Shown piece after piece: positions 54,001 to 63,500 of a stretch of 63,500 nt of DNA. The stretch comes from Adiantum capillus-veneris. Taxonomy: Eukaryota; Streptophyta; Polypodiopsida; Polypodiales; Pteridaceae. The notes under the pieces are model-generated. The model was not told the origin of the DNA. It did no database searches and was given only the letters and a program-made list of their open reading frames with translations. Within the stretch, counting starts at the first letter, position 1. Each line of letters opens with the position of its first letter. The stretch lies in assembly GCA_014529385.2 (NCBI GenBank), contig CM043958.1:126487817-126551316 (forward strand). Reading direction: 5' to 3'. A program made the position numbers and the translations under genes.

Positions 54001-54250
54001 TCTAGAAAGTTGACAACTTAAAATTTTCATTTGAAGGTAGCTCCAATAAGTGAGCCATACATGTTTTACTACTATCATTTGCGCATATTGATGAACTATA
54101 ATTGGCAATAATCTAATATGTAATTGATTACTTCAACTCACTGTATTCTCAAACATGTTGTTGTGAAACATGCCATGTTTGGCGCACCACCCATTTGCAT
54201 TGAGTTTACAAGGGCATGAGACCCTAGCCAAGAGATATGCATCTGAATAG
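51055..54250 (-). pseudogene. CACTA (En/Spm) TNP2-type transposase relic
   Basis: Minus-strand landmarks in order are SCPCKLNANGWCAKHGMF (about 54230-54170), then YNSIHPCPNNCILFRGEY with FSKCKIDRY (53550-53440), the C-x-N-x-C and C-x-x-x-x-RY block of TNP2. Next come LTEKKDMLTARVDL and KITGLKSHDCHNMY (52802-52760), the highly conserved TNP2 'SGLKSHDCH' site. VKEGWLVLESSMYIGE (about 52330) matches the DUF4218 region. FDVRWFKGKHGGYVAIM with LKDTFILPKHCKKVGHIF (51640-51490) matches DUF4216. The C-terminus LFIDMGIYVELCQDEREAA ends near 51060. The transposase would bind subterminal repeats and cut the element. Intron-like gaps and many stops show that it is dead. Confidence 0.85.
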
Positions 54251-54735
54251 AATGGTCTGACACTATCATTGCTACTCATTATGCTTGTGACACAACCATA
54301 AACATAAAGTTAAAGTTAAATCTATACTCAAACATGTTGTTGTGAAACATGCTATGTTTGGTGCACCACCCATTTGCATTGAGTTTACAAGGGCATGAGA
54401 CCCTAGCCAAGAGATATGCATCTGAATAGAATGGTCTGACACTATCCTTACTATTCATTATTCTTGTGACACAACCATAAACATAAAGTTAAATTCAAAT
54501 CTATACTCAACTCAAAAAATAATATGCAACCTTTAATCTAAAATCAATATTTGCCAACATGTTAATATGAAAAATGCCATATTTGATGCACCGCTCATTT
54601 GCATTAAATATAAGGGTATGAAGCCCTAGCTGAGAGATAGTCATCTCGATCGAATGGTCTAATACCATCATCGCTCTTCATAATGCTTACGTACACAACC
54701 ATAAACATAAAGTTAATTACAACCTTATACTTAAC
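54148..54735 (-). repeat. tandem triplication of the transposase N-terminal exon
   Basis: Three direct copies start at about 54148, 54327 and 54554. The first two are 179 bp apart and nearly identical; the third is more diverged. Each encodes on the minus strand a version of MSSNDSVRPFYSDAYLLARVS followed by a Cys-rich CPCKLN and CAKHGMF segment. The third copy has stops. Confidence 0.85.
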
Positions 54736-55024
54736 TCAAAAACGGTATGCAATCCTAGACCTAAAATAAATCTTTCAAAAAACACACACAACCTAAAATT
54801 AATCTTTAAGAAAATATATGCAAACTTCAAAACGGGCTTTCACACTTGTCATTTGTTCTTTCTTCTTTGCACATGGCTGGATCTTATGCATGTTGATGGC
54901 TTGGGGAGGCCATATACAAAGCGACAAGAAAAAACGGCAAGAGGGCAAGCCATTCTTGATGTCCATTTTGTTTTTTTTCTGGCTCATTTGTATTTCTATT
55001 GAGTACAAGCAATGCCAGTAGTCA
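54736..55024. other. no recognisable gene
   Basis: Short AT-rich stretch. The plus frame 54818-55021 encodes a hydrophobic peptide without a known motif and is probably chance. Confidence 0.4.
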
Positions 55025-55870
55025 TTAGCATGTGTGTTTAGATGTTTTACTTAAATATATAAGCACAAAAGAACCAAGCAGGTCAAAAGGTAGCTGGCTT
55101 TAGACAAGTTACAAAGGGTAGCAAAAAACAACTCGGTCTTAGAATTTTTTGTGTACATTGTAATAAGAATGAGGTCTCACTCTAGTGTAAAAGCAGATGG
55201 GAAATTTTGTATTGTCTGCTTTAGAAAGTGGGATAAGTTTGGTACATGAAGGATGGACAACAACAAAGCCAAAAAAAAATCCAAGAAAGTATAGAGTCCT
55301 TAAATGCATCCATTCAAACAAGACAACAAATATGTTAGCCTTGAATGTGTTTTACAGGTGCCAATGGACTATACCAGTTGTTATCCATGTCCATCTTAGA
55401 ATCTTTTTAACTTAAAACCATTGTCCAAAGTAATCATGAATTCCAGTTTTGCAAACTATAAGGTATAATTTTGTTCCTTTTTTAAGTTCATTGTATAATT
55501 TATCAAAAAAGGTCATCACTCCTTTGAGATCCAAGTGTTTTATTGTAGTTATAGATAAGGTTATTATATACCCAATTTTTTATAAGGCCTTAAGTATTTA
55601 AATACATACAACTCTAATCAGAAGGCCACCACCCCTTCTGATCCAAGTGTCTTACCCCCAATTTAGTCCCATTTTTTCTACTGAATGTCAAAAAATGTAG
55701 CCTTGAACTTCTAAGAATTTATCAAAACCAATCAAGTGAATGAGGTGACATGCCTCTAATTTTCTCTTTTTTCCTTAAAACACAAAAACTAAATGTAGTA
55801 TCCTCTCCATAATTTGAACATAACACAATGTCTAAGAAAAAATCTTTTAGGTGGCTAGTACATCCCTATA
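55025..55870 (+). repeat. dispersed repeat R, copy 1
   Basis: It matches copy 2 (58308-59000) and copy 3 (63080 to the window end) in the same orientation. Shared phrases include tctagtgtaaaag, gtttggtacatgaaggatgg, ccattcaaacaagaca and ttgttatccatgtccatct. It starts with ttgttttacttaaatat-like sequence shared with copy 3. A 72-codon frame (55197-55415) is not kept in the other copies. Confidence 0.9.
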
Positions 55871-56759
55871 AGTTGAACATAACACAATCAACTAAGGAAA
55901 AACCATTTTAGTAGCCTGATTGGCCTATGTACAAATCCTAGCAAATAATGTATTAAATTAATCAAAATGACCTAACTTCTTACTGAGGTAGCATAAACTA
56001 AACAACAAAAATATCAAATACCCACCAGCTTAGCGTGTAATCATATCATAATTATTATCTTAAGTTACAGCGTAGTGACATAGTGTACAGACAGTTGGCA
56101 GCCTACTTAGCTAGGTAAGAAAGTAAATTTGTCCCCTTACTTGCACACAGGTTTCATGGGAAAACAACCTAGTGTAGCCATGAGATACCTACATTCAACA
56201 GTTGTGAATTGGATTGTATGTTGTAGAGCACACATCGCGAATATTGGTTTGTGTATTGATGGGTAAACTCTTGTTTTAAGAATAAAAATCACTAAGCATC
56301 AGTATCAACACTAAGAATCATTATCAACATTGGTATCTCATCGTCGATATACGCATTGGTATCTTGACGATCAAAATAAGAAATAAAATAAGTGTCGGTA
56401 TAGTCGTTGAAATACGCGTCAAAAAGAGAAAGAGAATTTTCACCGCGTATAACATCTCACATACCAATGCCTATTCCGAAGCCCATATCGGTGCGTGTTT
56501 TGAAGTGCATACCAACACCTATTCCGGCACCTATACAGGTGCTAAAACCTGCAAAAAAACAAATTGGGCAAGGAGGGTTGGGAACCGATGTTGAATGTAT
56601 TGTAGCACGAGGAACCATCCCTCTCTACCCCAAAGGAAGAGTGTAAAAACAACCGCACTCCACCTACATTTTGACGCTGAAGATCCAGAGGTACATTCAA
56701 TACAGATTAGGAAAATTGTAAGCATAACAAATCATTGAAAGCTTAAACATGACAAGTTT
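55871..56759. repeat. non-coding region with short degenerate repeats at 56280-56560
   Basis: Phrases such as ggtatctcatcgtcgatatacgc, ccaatgcctattccg, ccaacacctattccg and cacctatacagg recur. This looks like a decayed subterminal array of a DNA transposon, possibly the 5' end of the minus-strand CACTA element. No terminal repeat can be identified. Confidence 0.4.
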
Positions 56760-57375
56760 CCAGAATCATAACCATAATGTCAACTCTCAAGCCATAGGCA
56801 CAATGACATAAATATTTTTTAACCAAAACTAAAACATGACATGGAAACCACAAGTATAACCATAACGTAATTGCCAAACCATATTTGCAAAACCAGAAAC
56901 ATAACCTGCTTGCCATACCATAACCATAACATGATTGCCAAACCATAATCATAACGTGATTTCCAAAACATATTTGCAAAACCATAACCATAACCTGCTT
57001 GCCATACCATAACCATAACATGATTTCCATACCATAACCATAACGTGATTGGCAAACCACATTTGCAAAACCATAACCATAACCTGCTTGTCATACCATA
57101 ACTATAACATGATTTCCATACTTTCATTGCAAAACCATACCCATAACCTGATTGCCAAACAATATTTGCAAAACCATAACCATAACATGTTTGTCATACC
57201 ATAATCATAACATGATTTCCATACCAACATCGTAAAACCATAACTATAACGTGATTATAACCATAATCTACTTGCCATACCATAGCCATAACATGATTTC
57301 CATACCATAATCTCAAAACCATAACCATAACGTAATTGTCATACCGTAATCATAATCGTAAACGGAATGAAAAAC
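56760..57375. repeat. 89-bp minisatellite rich in ccataaccataac
   Basis: Units starting ataacctgcttg at about 56901, 56990 and 57079 give an 89-bp period, followed by diverged units to about 57375. The core ccataaccataac occurs more than ten times. Minus frames (YGYGMV-type) are low-complexity artefacts. Confidence 0.9.
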
Positions 57376-57479
57376 CATAAATATAAACGTCAAACTTAAC
57401 ATGTATACACTAATTGAGCATAATTGTATCAAGAAGGCTACACCTACCAAAAAAAACATATATGGAGGATCTCACCCAC

Positions 57480-58240
57480 ATGGTAATGCCTCCCAGTTGA
57501 CGACCTCTCCCTCCTCCTGCATCTGGGTCAAAAGGGCCACAAGTCCATGTTGTACCCATACCTCTCCTCTCAGCGTGTTGGAGGGTGCTTTACAGTAACT
57601 TCCTACAAAATAAACAAATAACCATAAGAGAAATCTTCAAAAAACATATACATATTCAATAATTTCAAGCATACGTATAATACTTACAAACTCATGCCAA
57701 AGTGTGTCATAGCCCCCGCTCTCAAGATGTGACACTCTAGCAGACTCCAAACGTGCTCTGTTTGCATCTCTCTACTACTGAAATCTATGAGGATGTCCTA
57801 TGTCCCTTGTACAATCTCCACCCACTCCTCTGTGTCCAACCATGTCGGATTTGGACTGTCAACCTTGTACCTGTCTCTCACGTTTGATCGACGATGTGAC
57901 ATTGTGAAAATCGCTACGCTCAAGATCCAGTTCATTCAAGACTGGATCCTACTCCTTATGCGACCACAAAGCTCCATATTTGTGATATTGCATCCACAAA
58001 AAAGAAACAAAATTATAGTCAATGTGATCATGTGGATCTGCAAAAGGAAGTTGTGAAAATATTTACATGCGAATCGCAGCAGCAGCCTCTTGGCATCTCC
58101 TCTTCTTCTTCAGTAATCAACTCTCCGTTCCTCTTTGCCTCCAAGATTTTCGCATCTAGCCACCTCCCAATAGGAAAGTCATACAATTTTTGAAGATGAT
58201 TTCCAAAATTACGGTTTCTAGTGGCACGATTGCTCATCCC
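57480..58240 (-). pseudogene. possible CACTA TNPA/Transposase_24-like fragment
   Basis: Minus frames read MSNRATRNRNFGNHLQKLYD with GRWLDAKILEAKRN (58237-58028). Next is SHRRSNVRDRYKVDSPNPTW with EEWVEIVQ (about 57910-57800), then DANRARLESARVSHLESGGYD (about 57760-57690) and RGEVWVQHGLVALLTQMQEEG (about 57575-57500). The order (a W-containing linker, an 'NRAR' helix, a 'G..Y' segment, a 'W...' helix) is reminiscent of plant transposase family 24 / TNPA proteins, which often accompany TNP2. The resemblance is weak and read by eye. Frames are broken. Confidence 0.4.
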
Positions 58241-58307
58241 CTATCACCTTGATGTTGACCTCAGTAGTCCACATTCGGGGCATCTCTAGATCAATTGAGC
58301 CCATAAA

Positions 58308-59000
58308 TTCATTCTCATTCTAGTGTAAAAGTAGAAAGGAACTTTTGTATTGTCTCCTTTTAAAAGGAGGATTAGTTTGGTACGTGAAGGATGGACAATA
58401 AAAAAGCCAAAGAAATTCCAAGAAAGTATAAAGTTCTCAACAGCATCCATTCAAACAAGACAGATATGTTAGTCTTGAATGTGTTTTACAAGTGTCAATG
58501 GACTATATCATTTGTTATCCATGTCCATCTTACAATCTTACCAAATTAAACCCATTGTCCAAAGTAATCATGAATTCTAGTTTTGCAAAATGCAAGGTAT
58601 AATTTTGTTCCTTTTTTAAGTTTATTGTATAACTTGAGATCAAAAAAGGTTATCACTCCTTTGAGATCCAAGTGTTTTATTATTGTAGTTATAGACAAGG
58701 TTATTATGTACCCAATTTTTTATAAGGCCTGAAGTATTTAAATACATAAAATTTTGATCAAAAGGCCACCATTCCTTCTGATCCAAGTGTCTTACCCCCA
58801 ATTTAGTCCCATTTTTCTATTGAATGTCAAAAAATGTAGCCCTAAACTTCTAAGAATTTATCAAAACCAATCAAGTGAGTGAGGTGACATGTCTCTATAT
58901 TTCTCTTTTTTACTTAAAACCCAAAAATTGAATGTAATATCCCCTCCATAATTTGGATAGAACACAATATCTAAGAAAAAACCGTACAGGTAGCTTGGTG
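58308..59000 (+). repeat. dispersed repeat R, copy 2
   Basis: It is truncated at its start relative to copies 1 and 3 (begins at ctcattctagtgtaaaag). Otherwise it is collinear with copy 1 to aacacaatatctaagaaaaa. It lies just downstream of the minus-strand RT gene at 59600-62640. Confidence 0.9.
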
Positions 59001-59134
59001 CTTAAAGACTATCCAAGGTGTGCTCCCAAGGGGCAATATATACCGCGGCAGCCAAGTCAAAAATCAACAACCCCGGGGGGGCTTTATAGGTGGTGAAAAC
59101 CACCCTCATATCTCGTTTCTACTAAGTAAAAATA

Positions 59135-59136
<2 letters not shown>

Positions 59137-59200
<64 letters not shown>

Positions 59201-59262
59201 CGCGCGCGTATGTGTGCGCACGCACATGCATACGCGCATGTGCACGTGCATATGTGCACGTG
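59137..59262. repeat. 126-bp perfectly alternating pyrimidine-purine tract
   Basis: (TG)n for about 54 bp, then (CG)n, then a mixed but strictly alternating segment made of tg, ca, cg and ta steps, ending ...cacgtgc. Every step from 59137 to 59262 alternates pyrimidine and purine. Such sequence readily adopts Z-DNA. Confidence 0.95.
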
Positions 59263-59599
59263 CCCACCGTTTTCCAAGTGTCATACATAATGGATCGACA
59301 ATAGGCCCATTGTGTATGGGCATACTGCCTAATTAAAGAGATAAGGATAGTTTGATTAAGATTTAGACCATGCTAGTGGTTCAAGGAGATAGCCTTGATG
59401 ATGTTAAAATTTAGGTCATTTCTTTTGTACCCATTGAGAAAAAAAATTTGAATAAGAAGATTAATGCCTTCCCAAGCAATGAAGCATTTAGAAGAGGAAT
59501 ACATTATCATATGAAGAAGACTAATGCAAGTATTAAGAACCAATTTGTGTAGTCTATTACTTTTTATTTTGACAAATTCTATAGAAGAAATGTTAAGTT

Positions 59600-62500
59600 G
59601 GTCCCTTTTCCAAAATAATCAATAGTCAAAGTCATCATTACATGGATTGCGTAGTATAATATTGATATTGAGGAATTGTAAAGAGGTGGGGGAGAATCCA
59701 AAAGGAGTATTAAATCCTTCTTTGTATGTAGTCTCAATCAAAAGGCAGTTATGGTAAATGCAATCTAACTCTTCAAAAAAGGTTTTTTTATTGATGCTCA
59801 AATTATCGTCCATATAATTGTATGTATGTTTAAACATAGAGAGTTTATGATAGGTTTGTTTATTTTTTGTATTTTCAAGAAACCACTTGTATTCAAAATA
59901 GGCTAAGTATAAATTACACATAAGGGGTGAGCAAGAAAATCCCATAGGGATACCAAGGCTATGGTTGTAGCATTGGCTTCCAAAGTGGATAGAACAATTA
60001 TTAAGCAACCAAGTAATATGATCATTTAGCTTCTTTTCATTAAAGTGAAAGTCATGAGAAGAGGTGGCTTTTTAATCTGTCTAGGTTTATTTCCTAGAGA
60101 GATACAAGGAAAACCTTTTAAACGAGCATTTACAAACGCAATTCTAATTATTTTCTTCAGACAATTCTTCAATCCTTTATCCCCATTAAGGGGTATTGTT
60201 TTCATAACATCGAGTGATGTCTACAGATGCAAGGTGAAATATTTGATCAGGGAAGTTGAGAGTGACCTAAGTGAAGTTTTTGACTAGTCAGAAGGGGTTA
60301 CAATGAATTTTAAGAATATCTAAGCAAAGATTTTGTTTAACAGCACTAATTGTCTCAAACTCGGAAAGGACAAGGTCAAGGTGTATTGTGATGTCTTTAG
60401 TAATTTGGGTAAATATCCCATTAGAGGCATCCAAAATCCAGCAGAACTTATGTTTGTGATGTTTGTAAGTGGGAAAAAAACAAGAAGTTTGACCAACTCT
60501 GGGGAGTAACCCATATTAATTAGGTGTTTAGTAATATTATTAGTGACTTGCAAAGGAGAGAGGGTAAGAAGATAAAATTCTTCACTAGAAAGGCGAGAGT
60601 GAGCCGCTTTCCATGAAAGGTTTTTTCAAATAATAATGGGGTAGTTGGCGCTTTTATCTAGTCCAACAACAAACCAATTTACTGTGAGTTTTTGGAATCT
60701 CTCCCCAATTCTTGAATGATCTAAGAGCTCTTTGTAGATAGCCAATTTTTAGGCAAGAGGCAAACTTTTTGAAAGAAACAATGATAGACTAAATTGCTTA
60801 AGTTTAGTAGGATTTTCTTCTCCGAACGAAGAGCACTGACAAGGTCAGTTAGGCAGCTAAGTAAAGCTAAAACCACTAACTATGGATTTTTAGGAAAAAT
60901 AGGGATGTGATAAAATCCTTCTGATAAAAAGCTTTGAATGGTGCAGTTATTAACCACATTTAAATCATAAGTGTAGACATGTTTGCCTAAATCACCAAAG
61001 TCCTTATATAAAGTACCATATTTACTACTGGCACAATCCAAGATATTACTGTGTCTAAAAAAATCATTGTTATAGACTGGATTTTTAATCGGCTGATATG
61101 TTCAGCCAACTACATACAACAGTTTCTAGTAGTTTATGGTTACCAAAAAGTAAGTCAAAACACTCACAAAACATTGCCTTTGAAAAAAACCAATCCAGAA
61201 GTTCATTTTGGAATAGACAATGTATGTGGATATGTTTTGACGCCGAGGTCCTTTTCAAGAGATGCTTCCTTGCACGGGGGCCAAAAAGTACCTACAAGGT
61301 ATAGATGGCTACAAGTCAAGGAAGTGGCGGATGGGAGTCATTATGCATCAACCTTTAGTAAAGCTGCCAGATTTTTCTCTATTAAAGTTAGAAGAAGAAT
61401 TAGGTATAAGGAAGGTTTTGAAAGAGTGATTGGGGGTAGTTACAGAGTTTAGTGTTTTCAAAGAAGGAGAATCATCATCCTCAATGCATGGCTTGAGTAA
61501 TACAATTATGATTTTGACACCTTTGTAATTGGCATAAGTGGTAAGATAAGTGCTTGGTTCATTTGATTTGAGTTCTTTGAGAATATCCATCATAAGACCC
61601 CAAAAGATGTTGAAAGCAAATTGAGCTATAACAAGTTGCTTGGCTTTCCCACCCAACCAAGAGAAAATGAGGGAAAGATGAAAATCAATAGGCTTCTCCA
61701 AAAAGAGTCGCTCTAAATGATTGAGAATAACCAGATAGCATGGTCAAACCACATGATACTAGATTCACAGGGGGCTTTGGGTCCAGAATATGACCAAAAT
61801 ACATTCCAAATAGATTCAGTGTAGAAGTTTTGGTTTCTTTTTGTGAACTCCATATTTCCCTTTGTTTGAATGTATAAGCCATCATTAGAGGAACATTTAG
61901 AATGGTCAACAAAGTTGAAGCAACTAAAGGGGGCTTTGATAAGCTCTCCCTTATTTAATAATATTCCTCCTTTTAAAACCTTGAGCTTGCAATCCTCAAC
62001 TATGGATGCAGGTAGGTTGGCTAAGTAAACCCATGTTTCACTAAGGAAAGGTGCTAAGAAGGCCTTGTTAGGGAGGATCCAAAGTTGATGGTCCACACCA
62101 AAATATTCCACCTCAATCTGTCTAACAAGTAAAAAAGGAAAAACTTTAGAAACTTTAGGCAACATCTCCAAAAGGTTAGAGTCATTGAGGGAACAAAGAT
62201 TGTTTTGAAACTCCTTGACATCTTCCAAAGTAGCATTGTCTCTGCAAAATATACCTCATGTTTGTAGGATAGCATGGGTAGAAGGATCGCTGATAAAAGT
62301 GGGATTGAGGCCACAAAGCTTCTTGAGAAAGTTGGATAGTTCTGCCTCGGATGAATAAAATTGCACCACTTCTTGGTTATATTGTAAATAAAGTATAGGA
62401 AATTGAGCAATATACTGGGAAATCGTAGCTACACCTTCATTGCCATCTTTGTCTAAAGTGGCCAAGATTTTATGTAAAATAGAAGACTTTTTATCTAAAG

Positions 62501-62640
62501 CTAAGGTAGATTCATAGATTACTTGAGATGCTTTCAAATTGTTAATACATCTTAAGACAAGGGAGGTGCCACAGAATAAGATAACTTCGGGCCTTGTGAA
62601 AGGGCAAGGGCCTGTAACAAAAAACATGTAGGGTTAAAAA
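59600..62640 (-). pseudogene. Penelope-like element reverse transcriptase ORF, decayed
   Basis: The minus frame starts MFFVTGPCPFTRPEVIL at 62627 and runs with one stop (62253-62255) to 61713, then in a shifted frame to 61348. RT landmarks follow: WFVVGLDKSANYPIII (about 60680), FFPTYKHHKHKFCWILDASNG (about 60480-60420), a motif-A-like SVDITRCYEN (about 60215), GIPMGFSCSPLMCNLYLAYF (59955-59890) and catalytic YNYMDDNLSINKKTFFEEL (59820-59765). The DKS, P.YK.HK, GIPMG..C.P and Y.DD-L-S-I-N patterns fit Penelope-like RTs rather than LTR, L1 or group II RTs. No GIY-YIG endonuclease was found at either end. The N-terminal 420 residues are unrecognised. Stops and shifts occur throughout. Confidence 0.65.
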
Positions 62641-63079
62641 TAGATTACTTAGCGTAGGGAGAAACTAAGTTTTTGGCCTTTCTGGTAAGAGAGGGCATAG
62701 TTCTATGGGTAAGGGTTTTGGGGGGGGTGATCTTTTAAGTAAAGTCTAATTTTCTCTAAAATTTTCCCATGCTTCTCCGTGTCCTCGTTAACTCTCTTAC
62801 GAGACATAATTTTTATTGAGTGTGCTCCTAAAAGAATGCATATAAATCATGGTTAGTAGCTTTGGATATCCTTGCAACCTTTAAACCGGATAAGTCCAGG
62901 GACTATGATAGCCATGAGCAAGAATCCAAAATTATAGTCTAAGAGGGACCACCTAGCACAAGCCAACCTAAAACAGGAAATATTGATAGTGGGTCCAACT
63001 TAGCCCTATAATCCCAACTTGTCTCTAAAGCCAATGTCCTGGATTTCCCAAAAAATTTGGAAAGCCTTGTGAGTAGGAC
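62641..63079. other. upstream region of the Penelope-like ORF, no gene seen
   Basis: It includes a purine-rich ggggggg stretch at 62720-62727 and no open frame of note. It lies between the RT start (minus strand) and repeat R copy 3. Confidence 0.4.
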
Positions 63080-63500
63080 ATGTGTGTAGTTGTTTTACTT
63101 AAATATGTAAGCATAAAAGAACCAAACATTTCAAAATATAGCTTGCTTTAGACAAGTGACCAATGATAGCACAAAAAAACTCAGTCTTAGAATTATCTTT
63201 GTACATTGTAATAAGAATGAGGTCTCATTCTAGTGTAAAAGTAGAAGGGGACTTTTGTATTGTCTGCTTTAAAAAGTGGGATTAGTTTGGTACATGAAGG
63301 ATGGACAACAACAAATCCAAAGAAATTCCAAGAAAGTATAGAGTCCTCACCTGCATCCATTCAAACAAGACAACAAATATGTTAGTCTTGGATGTGTTTT
63401 ACAGGTGTCAATGTGACTTTATCAATTGTTATCCATGTCCATCTTACAATCTTTTTAATTTAAAACCATTGTCCAAAGTAATCATGAATTCTAGTTTTGC
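63080..63500 (+). repeat. dispersed repeat R, copy 3 (runs off the window)
   Basis: It is collinear with copy 1 from 55025, including the leader 'tagacaagt' and 'cattgtaataagaatgaggtctca', and continues to the window end at the phrase aatcatgaattctagttttgc. With copy 2 it brackets the Penelope-like ORF in direct orientation. Confidence 0.9.

Noticed and set aside
56743-57127. Minus-strand frames with repeated YGYGM peptides
   Set aside because: Translation of the 89-bp minisatellite. No sign of a gene.
59084-59336. Frames encoding poly-Thr-His and poly-Cys-Val
   Set aside because: Translation of the TG/CG tract.
62256-62627. GIY-YIG endonuclease at the N-terminus of the Penelope-like ORF
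   Set aside because: I looked for GIY...YIG and the downstream R/H/E residues on the minus strand at both ends of the RT and found no convincing match.

Overview
The window looks like nuclear DNA of a land plant with a large, repeat-rich genome. The evidence is a chromodomain Ty3 element, a Tat-lineage Ty3 element with two RNase H domains, a Ty1/copia reverse transcriptase, an L1-type LINE, En/Spm (CACTA) elements, a plant-type PPR pseudogene and a Penelope-like reverse transcriptase. The mix, and the bryophyte/fern flavour of the PPR and RT fragments, make a seed-free vascular plant such as a fern my best guess, but this is a weak inference. I see no intact host gene. Nearly everything is mobile DNA or decayed gene pieces.

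Layout. 1-467 and 13686-16860 are two halves of one minus-strand, gag-only LTR element (copy A), split by a Ty3 chromovirus at 468-13685. The chromovirus has a 5-bp target duplication (agatg/agacg), and copy B at about 28600 supplies the empty site. Each chromovirus LTR was later hit by a DNA transposon. The 5' LTR holds a 3003-bp CACTA element (1966-4968, TSD ttc). The 3' LTR holds a 1341-bp element with CACTAG ends and a TTAA duplication (12333-13673). Both empty sites can be read in the partner LTR, so three layers of nesting are resolved at base level. 16861-17760 is a copia RT fragment. 18152-18390 is a small repeat cluster. 18750-20160 is a PPR pseudogene built of 381-bp units. 21552-22755 is a SAM-domain pseudogene. 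24720-25330 is a Ty3 RNase H relic. 25766-30789 is gag-only element copy B (plus strand). 30790-32247 is the right end of an old CACTA element. 33461-33516 is a 5S-rRNA-like relic. 36873-47751 is a full-length but dead Tat-type Ty3 element with LTRs of about 2.57 kb. 47752-50044 is a LINE fragment. 50045-54720 is a minus-strand CACTA transposase relic, with TNPA-like pieces to 58240. 59000-63080 holds a Penelope-like RT on the minus strand, with copies of a dispersed repeat (R) in direct orientation on both sides.

The most informative cross-comparison is between the CACTA loci. The 3-kb element at 1966-4968 and the relic at 50045-54720 share the transposase C-terminus. They also share a second, separate small ORF immediately downstream with a conserved N-terminal motif. 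The first of these elements also carries a fragment of a host-type heavy-metal-associated (HMA) domain gene, so it is a candidate Pack-CACTA. All coding calls were read by eye from translation. No database search was run.
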